A DNA stretch of 28,258 nt from a virus. Below are positions 1 through 7,744 of this stretch, piece by piece. The notes under the pieces were generated by a model. That model made no database searches and was not told the DNA's origin. It saw only the letters and a program-made list of their open reading frames with translations. The stretch is from positions 1 to 28,258 of the IMG/VR virus record IMGVR_UViG_3300035698_006258; one strand, given 5' to 3'. How positions within the stretch are numbered: the stretch's first letter is position 1; the number at the start of each line of letters is the position of its first letter. The translations under genes were made by a program, and so were the position numbers.

Positions 1-3000
1 TCAAGTAGTTCAGAAGGTTTAAGTTCCTCTAGTAGTTCGTCTAGTTCTACATCTAGTTCATCTTCGTCTAGTTCCTCAAGTAGTTCAGAAGGTTTGAGTT
101 CCTCAAGTAGTTCGGAAGGTTTGAGTTCATCAAGCAGTTCGAGTTCATCGAGTAATTCAAGTAGTTCAAGTAGTTCAAGTAGTTCAAGTAGTTCAAGTAG
201 TTCAAGTAGTTCTTTTAGTTCAAGTAGTTCGAGTATTGACAGTAGCTCATCAAGTTCGTCTAGTAGTATGGCTATTGTTTCTTCTTCGAGTTCAAGTAGC
301 AGTTCAAGTTCGAGTTCTGAGAAATATTCAAGTTCTTCAAGTTCAAGCAGCTCTTCAAGTTCAGAGAAGTATAGTAGCAGTAGTTCAAGCTCTTCTACTT
401 CTTCTTCAAGTTCTTCATCATCCTCATTTGACAACAGGGCAAACTTTGAGATTACAACTACTGGTGCTGACCAAATAGGTATCAGTTATGAGGATGCTGT
501 CAATCTTAGAATCAATTGGGGTGATGGAAACGAGGATATTGTAAGTGGGGCGGGCGAAGCCCTTCATACTTATGCTGGTGCAGGAACTTGGGATTTAAAT
601 ATAAGCGGAGAATGTTCTGTATTTAGATTTAAAACTAACCCCGGCAAGCTTACAGAAATCCTATCACCTATTCAGGGTATTAATGGGCTTACTAGCTTTT
701 ATGAAACATTTAGAGATTGTGTAGGTTTAACTTCAATACCTGACGGACTGTTTGATGAAGTAACTGACGTAACAACTTTCCAAGGATGTTTTCACGTTAG
801 TAATATTACAGCAATCCCCGACAATCTATTTGATTACAATGTTAATGTAATTAGCTTTAAAGAATGCTTCCATACGGCTGTAGTAATAAAATCCATACCT
901 TCAGGCTTGTTTGATAACTGCCCACTTGTAGAAGATTTTGGCTTTTGCTTCCAACAGTGTGTTAATTTAGAATCTATTCCTGCCAATTTATTTGATTTGA
1001 ATACAGCCGCTCTAGATTTTAGATATCTTTTTTATGGTTGCACCGATCCTTTATTAACAACTGTCCCTGCAAATTTGTTCGCTAATAATATTTTAGTAAA
1101 TGATTTTCAAAGATGCTTTTATGGTTGCACAAAGTTAACAACTGTAGGTTCTGGACTGTTTGATAACTGTAGTGACGTAACTACTTTCAGGGACTCATTT
1201 GCCGCTTGCACATCATTAACGGCAATTCCATCAGGCTTGTTTGACGATTGCACATCTGCCGAAGTGTTTTTAAACACTTTCAGTGGTTGCACATCATTAA
1301 CAGCAATACCAAGTGGTTTGTTTGATAATAATGTTAATGTAACTCTTTTTATGAATTGTTTTAAAAATTGCGGAGTTAATTTAGTCGGTCCGTCTAGAGA
1401 ATTATGGATTAGTCATTCAGGCGCTAGTGGAACCGATTGTTATCTTAATGATGTTAACTTGACAGACTATGATAATATTCCTGAAAGTTGGGGTGGTCCA
1501 TTAGTAAGTTCTAGTTCTTCTTCAAGTTCTATAGATAGTAGTAGCTCTTCAAGTTCCTCTAGTAGTTCTGAAAAATATAGTTCAAGCTCAAGTAGTTCAA
1601 GTTCTTCTACATCAAGCTCATCTTCAAGTTCATTAGAGCAGAACAGATATATAAGATATTGTGCAGATGGTTCTCAACACGGACTTCCCTCTAATTCTAT
1701 TGTTTATACTTTAGTGGAAGGGAATATTAAGTATCACTGTTGGACAAGAATGTTTGATGTATCTTCTTCTTCAAGTGAATCTGTTGGAAATACATCTTCA
1801 AGTGAATCTTCTGCATCTAGCTTAAGTTCTGAAAGTAGCAGTTCACAGAGTTCTGATAGTTCTTCTAGTTACATACAATTATGGAGTTCATCTTCTAGTT
1901 CTTCTTCTAGTTTAAGCAGTCCTTCGAGTAGTTCACAGAGTTCTTCTAGTTCTTCTTCTTCAAGTTCAAATTCTTCAAGTTCACAGAGTTCTTCTAGTAA
2001 TTCTTCAAGTTCTAGTTCTTCGAGCAGTTCTTCGAGCAGTTCTGAAGAATACAGTTCTTCTAGTTCTTCCAGTTCTTCTGTTGATAGTTCTTCTTCGAGT
2101 AGTAGTTCACAGTCAAGTCAATCGTCCTCAAGTAGTTCTTCTAGTTCTCTTGAGCATAGTTCTTCAAGTTCTTCAGGTGACAATATTTGCGTAGACGGTA
2201 ACATTACGCCTACTGAAGCAAAAGATACTTATAAGCCATACGGAACACATAATAGCAAAACCAGTTATATACAGGAGAATCCAACAGGACTTTACACTTA
2301 CTATATTTGGTATCAGGACAATGAGGTTTCATGGCCGGTAAATTCTAGAAACAGATGGATTATGTCAAGAGCGGTCGGTTCTAGTATATTGTATCACTGG
2401 TATTCTTTAGCCGATTCCGCAACCGTTTACTTTGGCGAATACTATAATTATGGATGGACAACAGGCACAGCATTTGTTCAAGAAGAGTGTTTCATGTCGA
2501 GTTCTTCAAGCTCTATAGATAGTAGTAGTTCTTCTAGTTCAACTTCTAATAGCTCTTCTTCGAGTAGTAGTTCCGAATTACACAGTTCTTCTTCAAGCAG
2601 TAATTCAAGTTCTTCTCAGTCAAATTCGAGTAGTTCTAATTCAAGTTCTTCTGAAGGAAATAGTTCTTCTTCGAGTAGTAATTCTTCTTCGAGTTATAGT
2701 TCTTCGAGTAGTTCTGAGGGAAACAGCAGTAGTTCTTCTTCTAGTTCTAGTTCATCTAGCTCTGAAGATTATAGTTCAAGCAGTTCTTCGAGTTCTGAAT
2801 TACACAGTTCTTCTAGTTCTACATCGCAAAGTTCATTAAGTTCTGAATCTGTTGGAAATGTAAGTTCTTCAAGCAGTTCTTCGAGTAGTTCTTATTCAAG
2901 TTCTTCTAGTTCAAGTCTATTTGAGATAGATTATGATGCGGTTTGCACAGCTGATTGCCCACCTTCTCCTAACGATGTTCAAGGCGAATATGTAAGAATA

Positions 3001-3990
3001 GGTGAAGCGTATGGTTATTCTCTATATTCTGGTCCTGATGGCAACGATACATATAGGTTGTTCAGAGTTGCAAATGACCAAGCGATTGTAGATACGGCTG
3101 GATTTATTAGTGGCGCTCCTACATACAGATGGTTGAAAACTAATGATAATGATTTTGAAGGTGACTATCTTCCTGACTTAGGTGTAACGGGAACAATTAC
3201 AATAGGACCATGGTTACAGAAATCAAGCTCTAGTTCTTCTTCGAGCAGTTCCAGTAGTTCTTCTTCTGTAGATAGTTCAAGTAGTTCTTCGAGTAGTAGT
3301 TCAAGTTCATTCGCCAATAGTTCTTCAAGTTCTTCTGGTGACAATCTTTACCTTTGCGGTGATGGACTTACACCTTCTGCAACAGTTGGAACATATGCTG
3401 ATGATGGATTACATTCATTAATGCCATCTTATAAACACATATCTGAAACATATTACCTTTGGTTCTTAGATTCAGGTATTGGCAATGGTTTCTGGATGTG
3501 TTCTGCTCAAAAGGGTGTTTACGCACCCGGCTATTTTAATCGTCCTCATGGAACAAAGATAGGCTCTAGTCCAATAGGTGATGACTGGACAGCAAATAAC
3601 GGTTGGGTTGGGTATCCTTCGGTTGAAGATTCTCCTTGTAACCATAGTTCTAGTTCTTCTAGTTCTAGTTCATTAGATTCATCTTCAAGCAGTAACTCTA
3701 GCTCTTCTCAGTCAAGTTCGAGTAGCTCTTCAAGTTCAGAATTATATAGCAGTTCTTCAAGCAGTTCTTCTAGTTCATCTTCAAGCAGTTCTTCTAGTTC
3801 ATCTTCTAGCAGTTCTGAAGAATACAGTTCGAGTAGCTCTTCGAGTTCTTCATCAAGCTCATCTGAAGAATACAGTTCGAGTAGCTCTTCAAGCTCTTCC
3901 TCAAGCAGTTCAGATTTAGGTGCAAAGGTTATTGAAGAAGATGGAACACCAATATTAACAGAAGCGGGAGCGTATTTAACAGTAGAATAA
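1..3990 (+). CDS. Giant modular poly-serine tail/fibre protein (5' partial)
   Basis: The frame is open from base 1 and no credible start is visible, so the N-terminus lies outside the window; 1329 residues remain. Long poly-Ser tracts, punctuated by short recurring motifs (EKY, ELH, EGN, EEY, IDS), separate folded blocks. Block 1 (bases about 427-1503) starts with a PKD-like stretch (INWGDGNEDI) and continues as BspA-type leucine-rich repeats of the form F-x-x-C-x-x-L-x-x-IP-x-GLFD. Block 2 (about 1630-1764) is short and Cys-containing. Blocks 3-5 (about 2176-2493, 2917-3222, 3337-3645) are roughly 100-residue Trp/Tyr-rich domains; blocks 3 and 5 share YY[IL]W[YF] followed by W-x-[MC]. The C-terminus reads KVIEEDGTPILTEAGAYLTVE-like, a short Glu/Leu module. 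The gene next to it is a beta-helix fibre. I infer a surface or receptor-interaction structural protein; the exact position in the virion is unknown. Confidence 0.8.
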   Translation, partial: SSSSEGLSSSSSSSSSTSSSSSSSSSSSSEGLSSSSSSEGLSSSSSSSSSSNSSSSSSSSSSSSSSSSSSSFSSSSSSIDSSSSSSSSSMAIVSSSSSSSSSSSSSEKYSSSSSSSSSSSSEKYSSSSSSSSTSSSSSSSSSFDNRANFEITTTGADQIGISYEDAVNLRINWGDGNEDIVSGAGEALHTYAGAGTWDLNISGECSVFRFKTNPGKLTEILSPIQGINGLTSFYETFRDCVGLTSIPDGLFDEVTDVTTFQGCFHVSNITAIPDNLFDYNVNVISFKECFHTAVVIKSIPSGLFDNCPLVEDFGFCFQQCVNLESIPANLFDLNTAALDFRYLFYGCTDPLLTTVPANLFANNILVNDFQRCFYGCTKLTTVGSGLFDNCSDVTTFRDSFAACTSLTAIPSGLFDDCTSAEVFLNTFSGCTSLTAIPSGLFDNNVNVTLFMNCFKNCGVNLVGPSRELWISHSGASGTDCYLNDVNLTDYDNIPESWGGPLVSSSSSSSSIDSSSSSSSSSSSEKYSSSSSSSSSSTSSSSSSSLEQNRYIRYCADGSQHGLPSNSIVYTLVEGNIKYHCWTRMFDVSSSSSESVGNTSSSESSASSLSSESSSSQSSDSSSSYIQLWSSSSSSSSSLSSPSSSSQSSSSSSSSSSNSSSSQSSSSNSSSSSSSSSSSSSSEEYSSSSSSSSSVDSSSSSSSSQSSQSSSSSSSSSLEHSSSSSSGDNICVDGNITPTEAKDTYKPYGTHNSKTSYIQENPTGLYTYYIWYQDNEVSWPVNSRNRWIMSRAVGSSILYHWYSLADSATVYFGEYYNYGWTTGTAFVQEECFMSSSSSSIDSSSSSSSTSNSSSSSSSSELHSSSSSSNSSSSQSNSSSSNSSSSEGNSSSSSSNSSSSYSSSSSSEGNSSSSSSSSSSSSSEDYSSSSSSSSELHSSSSSTSQSSLSSESVGNVSSSSSSSSSSYSSSSSSSLFEIDYDAVCTADCPPSPNDVQGEYVRIGEAYGYSLYSGPDGNDTYRLFRVANDQAIVDTAGFISGAPTYRWLKTNDNDFEGDYLPDLGVTGTITIGPWLQKSSSSSSSSSSSSSSSVDSSSSSSSSSSSSFANSSSSSSGDNLYLCGDGLTPSATVGTYADDGLHSLMPSYKHISETYYLWFLDSGIGNGFWMCSAQKGVYAPGYFNRPHGTKIGSSPIGDDWTANNGWVGYPSVEDSPCNHSSSSSSSSSLDSSSSSNSSSSQSSSSSSSSSELYSSSSSSSSSSSSSSSSSSSSSSSEEYSSSSSSSSSSSSSEEYSSSSSSSSSSSSSDLGAKVIEEDGTPILTEAGAYLTVE
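163..212 (+). repeat. 9-bp tandem repeat in poly-Ser coding sequence
   Basis: Five perfect head-to-tail copies of AGTTCAAGT (163-207) plus a partial sixth lie inside the poly-serine frame, each encoding Ser-Ser-Ser. The unit length is a multiple of three, so copy-number change would lengthen or shorten the linker without a frameshift. The rest of the poly-Ser sequence uses mixed AGY and TCN codons and is less regular. Confidence 0.85.
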
Positions 3991-4012
3991 TAAATAAAAG
4001 AGGTAATATAAA

Positions 4013-5515
4013 ATGAGTAAAATATCAGATATCACGAGGGCAAGCAATGTCGCAAGCTCTGATTTAATGCTGATAACTGGTAACGTCGCTTCAACGGCAA
4101 CCAGTTACGCAGTAGAATGGAAAGATAGTAATGACTATTATCAGCAAACAGTTAGTGTTGCTGTAGATGGTGGACAATATTCATCTGTGCAGGATGCTAT
4201 TGATTCCATATCAGACGCTTCTAATAGCAAGAAGTATGTTGTTGAAGTTTATCCTGGTAATTACACTGAAAATGTTGTGATGAAATCTTATATTTCATTA
4301 AGAGGTATGGGTGGTATACGTGGTTTGGCGAATATTACTGCATCTTCTGGTGATGTTATTACTATACCTACGGATGGACCTTGCGGTTTGAAAGATATGA
4401 AACTATCTGCAACTGGAACAGCCTGTGCTATAGCCTTAACAACTGGTTCAACACAAACGTATCAGTTAGATGGTTGCGGAATTACATATGTTCAAGCATC
4501 TGGTTACACAGATTTAATACATATTGAATCTGGAACGTTTATTATAAATAACTGTGTAATAACTTATACATCTACTGGAGCTACTGCTGGGGCAAATTAC
4601 CATAGGGTTCTATACGTTGATGGAACAGCATCGTATAATATGAGTGCAACAATCATAACAGCTAGTATTGCCGATACGAATGATATCCTTGACATAGTAG
4701 AAGAAGCTTCTGCATCTGGAAGCGAATCGCTTATTATTGGATGTGCATTTGAAGCAACTGGTGAGGCTGATGTAAGAGGGTTTGATGTAGAAACTGCGGG
4801 AACACAAAGAGCTTTCCAAGCAAACCATTTCCACCTTTTGGGCAATTCCGCTGGCGTAGGAACAATGTATAAAATGAATAATGTTGCTTCTGAAATCCAC
4901 TCAACTGGTAATAGAATTTTAGTTGAAGATTTTACAAGTAATTACTACTCTGATACTGGAGCTTTAGCTGAACTCGTTTCTCATATGGATGATATTGTAG
5001 CCGAAGATGGTGAAACAGGTGATGGAGATGTTACATTAGCTTCATCTACTTTTGATGGACATATCTCAATGACGAACTACGCTATTCAAGTTGAGGATAC
5101 TGCTGGTGGGGTTGACTGTAATACAAATCTTGGACTTGCTATAGTTTGGAATGCAGAAACAATTAAGGACTCAATGTATACGCACTCTAATGCAACTAAT
5201 GCTTCAAGGATTCAAGTTGATAGAGGGGGACTATACAGAGTTACTTATAACGTCACATGGACAGCGGGAGCAAACAATACTGACGTATCTTGTTACATGT
5301 GGGTTAATGGTGATACAGAAAAAACACCTTCGAGGGCTGACCAAGGACAATCAAGGTCTGGAACTCAAGGCTCTAACAAGGCTACATATGTTGTTGAGCT
5401 TGCCGATACAGATTACTTTGAAATATTTGCAGAAAGAGGTGGTAACACTACAACGACAGCTAACTCTACTGCAAATAGAAGTTGGGTTCTAGTGGAGCTT
5501 ATCAGAGGCATCTAA
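4013..5515 (+). CDS. Beta-helix tail fibre/spike-like protein with C1q/TNF-like C-terminus
   Basis: 500 residues, started at an ATG with AAGAGGT about 8 bases upstream. After a short N-terminal segment, residues about 40-300 resemble right-handed parallel beta-helix proteins of the pectinesterase/pectate-lyase type: VAVDGGQYSSVQDAID, then EVYPGNYTENV and repeated short strands with Gly turns. Residues about 360-500 look like a C1q/TNF-like jelly roll (GLAIVWNAETI, GLYRVTYNVTW, NGDTEKTP, ending WVLVELI), a fold often used as a trimeric C-terminal head in phage fibres. It follows the poly-serine protein by 22 bases in the same operon. A tail spike or receptor-binding role is inferred. No glycosidase active site can be assigned from the sequence, so enzymatic activity is open. 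Confidence 0.7.
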   Translation: MSKISDITRASNVASSDLMLITGNVASTATSYAVEWKDSNDYYQQTVSVAVDGGQYSSVQDAIDSISDASNSKKYVVEVYPGNYTENVVMKSYISLRGMGGIRGLANITASSGDVITIPTDGPCGLKDMKLSATGTACAIALTTGSTQTYQLDGCGITYVQASGYTDLIHIESGTFIINNCVITYTSTGATAGANYHRVLYVDGTASYNMSATIITASIADTNDILDIVEEASASGSESLIIGCAFEATGEADVRGFDVETAGTQRAFQANHFHLLGNSAGVGTMYKMNNVASEIHSTGNRILVEDFTSNYYSDTGALAELVSHMDDIVAEDGETGDGDVTLASSTFDGHISMTNYAIQVEDTAGGVDCNTNLGLAIVWNAETIKDSMYTHSNATNASRIQVDRGGLYRVTYNVTWTAGANNTDVSCYMWVNGDTEKTPSRADQGQSRSGTQGSNKATYVVELADTDYFEIFAERGGNTTTTANSTANRSWVLVELIRGI

Positions 5516-5517
5516 AA

Positions 5518-5913
5518 ATGAACATCTTAAATGAACACAGAGAAAACAGGATTGATACCTTCGTTGAGGATGCTCTTGAAGATAAAATGAGTAAATACAT
5601 TCTATCGTTTGAGGTATTAGGTCACCATAAATATAAACTTAAAAAAGAGATTGCTTATTATTCTGTTCGTTATAGAAAATGGGTAGTTGTTCCTGAAGGG
5701 TTTATTAGTGACGGTGCTACTTGTGCTATGGATATAACAACTAGAGCATGGTGGATTCATGACGTTCTCTGTGTAACATATAAGTATGCAGATGGTAGCC
5801 CTTGTAGCAGATGGCAAAGTTCAAGGATTCTTTGTGATTGCTTGTGGGAAGATGGCTACTGGATAAGAGCATATCTGTGGTTTCTTCCAACAGTAATAGC
5901 GGGATTGTTTTAA
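5518..5913 (+). CDS. DUF1353-like phage protein
   Basis: 131 residues from the ATG two bases after the preceding stop, with AGAGG about 9 bases upstream; a TTG at 5482 and an ATG at 5587 are less likely starts. The central part, VVPEGFISDGATCAMDI, then AWWIHDVLC and RILCDCLW, matches the general pattern of DUF1353 proteins (a GF-x-[ST]DGAS-like stretch followed by a conserved HD). The last 20 residues are hydrophobic (YLWFLPTVIAGLF). DUF1353 proteins occur in phage late regions near tail and lysis genes but have no settled function. Position between fibre genes and a small membrane protein suggests a lysis- or tail-associated role, which is inference only. Confidence 0.6.
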   Translation: MNILNEHRENRIDTFVEDALEDKMSKYILSFEVLGHHKYKLKKEIAYYSVRYRKWVVVPEGFISDGATCAMDITTRAWWIHDVLCVTYKYADGSPCSRWQSSRILCDCLWEDGYWIRAYLWFLPTVIAGLF

Positions 5914-5935
5914 AATGAAGGAGGGTAGAAGGGAC

Positions 5936-6238
5936 ATGAATCAGCAACAGCAACAGGAACAAGAGATGGAGAGGCTAAAGGACAATCTTCTTTATGAACA
6001 GCGTGACAAATGGGATAAAATATGTCAACAAGTAGACGATATTCATAAAGAATTAATACCAAAAGTTAATGCAAACACTTTAAAAATTAACACAAATTCT
6101 TTGAAAATTACATGGATGACTATTATTTTTGTGATTGTTTTTACGGCAGCTGTTGGAACATATTTTAAAGATTGTAATAAAAAACATTCTCCGTTACAAC
6201 AGCCTAAACCTCCTGTTACCATAGTTACTCAAAAATAA
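5936..6238 (+). CDS. Small coiled-coil membrane protein (XhlA/holin-associated-like)
   Basis: 100 residues. The second in-frame ATG is chosen because AAGGAGGG lies about 10 bases upstream; the ATG at 5915 would place this ribosome site inside the gene. Residues 1-60 are Gln/Glu/Lys-rich and likely helical or coiled-coil (MNQQQQQEQEMERLKD). One transmembrane segment follows at about 61-80 (TWMTIIFVIVFTAAVGTYF), then a short polar, Pro-containing tail. This layout resembles XhlA-type haemolysin/holin accessory proteins and other small phage lysis membrane proteins, but no diagnostic residues exist, so the lysis role is a guess from size, topology and late-operon position. Confidence 0.5.
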   Translation: MNQQQQQEQEMERLKDNLLYEQRDKWDKICQQVDDIHKELIPKVNANTLKINTNSLKITWMTIIFVIVFTAAVGTYFKDCNKKHSPLQQPKPPVTIVTQK

Positions 6239-6291
6239 ATATAATAAATTACACTAATTATTCGTTATAATGTGTTAAGGGAGTTATACCT

Positions 6292-6486
6292 ATGGAGTAT
6301 CTCAGACATTACGAAACTAAGATATGGGACGAGTGGCTTCTAAAAAGGAAGGAAGATGTTCAATACAAAGTAATTGAAGATTTGAAACATCTTCAATCCT
6401 TACAAAATGGAGTAACTGAAAGGAATGGAGAAAAAAGAGATAAGATACAAGTTAGACCCTCAAGAAATATCAATCCAAAATATTAA
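6292..6486 (+). CDS. Small helical protein of unknown function
   Basis: 64 residues, ATG start with AAGGGAG about 7 bases upstream. The protein is charged and predicted helical in its first 45 residues (YETKIWDEWLLKRKEDVQY), then basic. It overlaps the following sigma-factor gene by 62 bases in a different frame, so the two are probably translationally coupled. A TATAAT box at 6266-6271 lies just upstream, but I see no convincing -35 element. Not recognised as a known family; a partner or modulator of the sigma factor would fit the coupling but is unproven. Confidence 0.55.
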   Translation: MEYLRHYETKIWDEWLLKRKEDVQYKVIEDLKHLQSLQNGVTERNGEKRDKIQVRPSRNINPKY

Positions 6487-7114
6487 AGAATACATATCCA
6501 CTAAAATTAAGCTATCATACGAAGAGCAATTGTGGATATTCCGTAAGCACCCAACGAGAAGAACTGACGATGACACCAAAAAACTCATTGATTCTAATCT
6601 GGCGATGGTATTCAAGTTAGCTTCTGTGTTTCATTTGAAACACAGAAGTATGTCAAACAACAACAAGAATTCCACTGACGTAGATTTTATGGATTTGTTT
6701 CAAGCTGGCGTTGTGGGATTGAATAGAGCTATTGTAAAATTCGATTCAACACTCAAAATGAAATTCTCAACTTATGCCTATCACTGGATATCCGTCCACA
6801 TAAGTAGGGAAATAAAGGGAACAGTCTATCCACTCAAAACCCAACAGTATGCTGCCATAAATGTAGTGCCAATGGATGATACGCCACATTCCACATCAAC
6901 CTATGACGACATGTATGGGAAAATTGAATATAACGAAATTGTTGAATATGCTAAACAGAATTTGAGTTTTCTTGATTTTACTATTTTTAAGCTATATTTC
7001 ATTGACGAACATCCCGTTAAGTATATTGTCCCCGCCGTTAGAAGGAATGAATTTGTCATACGCAATCATTTACGAAAGATACGGGGGATAATAGGGGAAG
7101 AATATGCCCTGTAG
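6425..7114 (+). CDS. Phage-encoded sigma-70-family RNA polymerase sigma factor
   Basis: 229 residues. Residues about 52-130 form a recognisable sigma region 2: KKLIDSNLAMVFKLA (2.1), DFMDLFQAGVVGLNRAIVKFD (2.2) and FSTYAYHWI followed by SREI (2.3/2.4). The C-terminal 45 residues (LDFTIFKLYFIDEHPVKYIV, then RNEFVIRNHLRKIRG) look like a degenerate region 4 helix-turn-helix. Regions 1 and 3 are reduced, as in small alternative sigma factors. It should bind host core RNA polymerase and redirect it to phage promoters. It lies at the end of the late operon, just before a terminator-like hairpin, so it may be made late or carried over. The ATG at 6425 is preceded by TGGAGT at about 11 bases. Confidence 0.85.
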   Translation: MEKKEIRYKLDPQEISIQNIKEYISTKIKLSYEEQLWIFRKHPTRRTDDDTKKLIDSNLAMVFKLASVFHLKHRSMSNNNKNSTDVDFMDLFQAGVVGLNRAIVKFDSTLKMKFSTYAYHWISVHISREIKGTVYPLKTQQYAAINVVPMDDTPHSTSTYDDMYGKIEYNEIVEYAKQNLSFLDFTIFKLYFIDEHPVKYIVPAVRRNEFVIRNHLRKIRGIIGEEYAL

Positions 7115-7419
7115 TAGTTTATATAAAAAATCTAAGATAGACGCCTAATTATGCCAAAATCATATTCAAGTCATTTATATAGCATCCTAGAGCGTTTAAT
7201 GGCTATGTCAGCATGAAACTGGCGGGGCTACTGGTATTTTCAGAACAACCCGCATTTACAATAGCATCCGTTTGGTATCCGTTTGGTATCCTTTTTGATA
7301 TTCTTCTTGGTATTCTTAACTGCTCTTGAAAGAAAAAGAAATAGACTTTGCACCTTCAAAAGTCCTGTATTCAGGGTTTTGGAGTTCGTAGCGTAGCGGA
7401 GAAAATTAGGTAACGAAGT

Positions 7420-7450
7420 ATCATATCCCGGATACAGGATATGATTTTTC
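7420..7450 (+). terminator. Hairpin terminator after the late operon
   Basis: A perfect 9-base stem, ATCATATCC (7420-7428) and GGATATGAT (7437-7445), with an 8-base loop, runs directly into TTTTT. The stem is AT-rich, so efficiency may be modest. It lies about 300 bases after the sigma-factor gene and before the early promoter, where insulation of the two units would be expected. Confidence 0.6.
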
Positions 7451-7552
7451 ATTATTCTGTAAATCAGGTATACGTTTTTATTCCAGTTCAATACTAACAG
7501 TTTCAGGAGGTTCAAAACAAAAGTATATAGTATTAAATAATAGTAATAGTCT

Positions 7553-7643
7553 AGTGGGTCAGATTATAGCCCTCTGTTGAACATTACTAGGTTTAGATTA
7601 TAGCCCTAGAAAGTCACACAGTGGGTCAGATTATAGCCCTAGA
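7553..7643 (+). repeat. Three copies of AGATTATAGCCCT upstream of the early promoter
   Basis: Copies lie at 7553-7573, 7595-7610 and 7620-7643. Copies 1 and 3 share 21 bases beginning AGTGGGTCAGATTATAGCCC; copies 2 and 3 share AGATTATAGCCCTAGA. They end about 30 bases before the -35 box, a position suited to regulator binding sites. Confidence 0.75.
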
Positions 7644-7674
7644 GAATTATTATGAAGATAATTCAAAATATCCC

Positions 7675-7702
7675 TTGACATAATTGGTTATTTAGGTATA
7701 CT
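7675..7702 (+). promoter_or_regulatory. Sigma-70-type early promoter
   Basis: A perfect -35 TTGACA (7675-7680) is separated by 16 bases from the -10 TATACT (7697-7702). The inferred transcript starts near 7709 and leads into a strong AAAGGAGG ribosome site before the first winged-helix gene. This is the best candidate for the promoter of the early operon read by host polymerase. Confidence 0.75.
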
Positions 7703-7710
7703 ATAACCAA
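7684..7710. promoter_or_regulatory. Palindromic operator overlapping the early promoter
   Basis: TTGGTTAT (7684-7691) and ATAACCAA (7703-7710) form a perfect 8-base inverted repeat with an 11-base centre that contains the whole -10 box. Geometry suits a dimeric helix-turn-helix repressor blocking polymerase. The repressor could be the winged-helix protein encoded just downstream (autoregulation), which is inference. Confidence 0.65.
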
Positions 7711-7744
7711 AGATTACACCATAAACCAATTAAAGGAGGCAGAA

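Larger units (their letters stand above)
7115..7744. other. Regulatory intergenic region between late and early genes
   Basis: 630 bases without a credible gene. In order it holds an 11-base direct repeat (TTTGGTATCCG, around 7270-7290), a hairpin terminator at 7420-7450, three copies of AGATTATAGCCCT at 7553-7643, a strong promoter with a palindrome at 7675-7710, and an AAAGGAGG ribosome site at 7732-7739. A minus-strand open frame (7240-7515) starts with TTG, lacks a ribosome site and has no protein-like character. Confidence 0.6.

Noticed and set aside
236-478. Plus-strand frame giving a Leu/Val-rich protein
   Set aside because: It is the shifted reading of the poly-serine coding sequence (AGT/TCT/TCA codons read out of frame), with no ribosome site.
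1-3990. Diversity-generating retroelement target in the fibre gene
   Set aside because: No reverse transcriptase or template repeat is visible in the window, and the repeats have no adenine-specific variation pattern.
4597-4900. Minus-strand frames within the beta-helix gene
   Set aside because: They lie wholly inside a well-supported plus-strand gene and lack ribosome sites.
7200-7260. Possible tRNA (GCGGG...CCCGC pairing)
   Set aside because: No T-loop sequence, no acceptor end and the wrong stem spacing; a chance 5-base pairing.
7240-7515. Minus-strand 91-codon frame
   Set aside because: TTG start without a ribosome site, no protein-like motif, and it overlaps the terminator hairpin and direct repeats.
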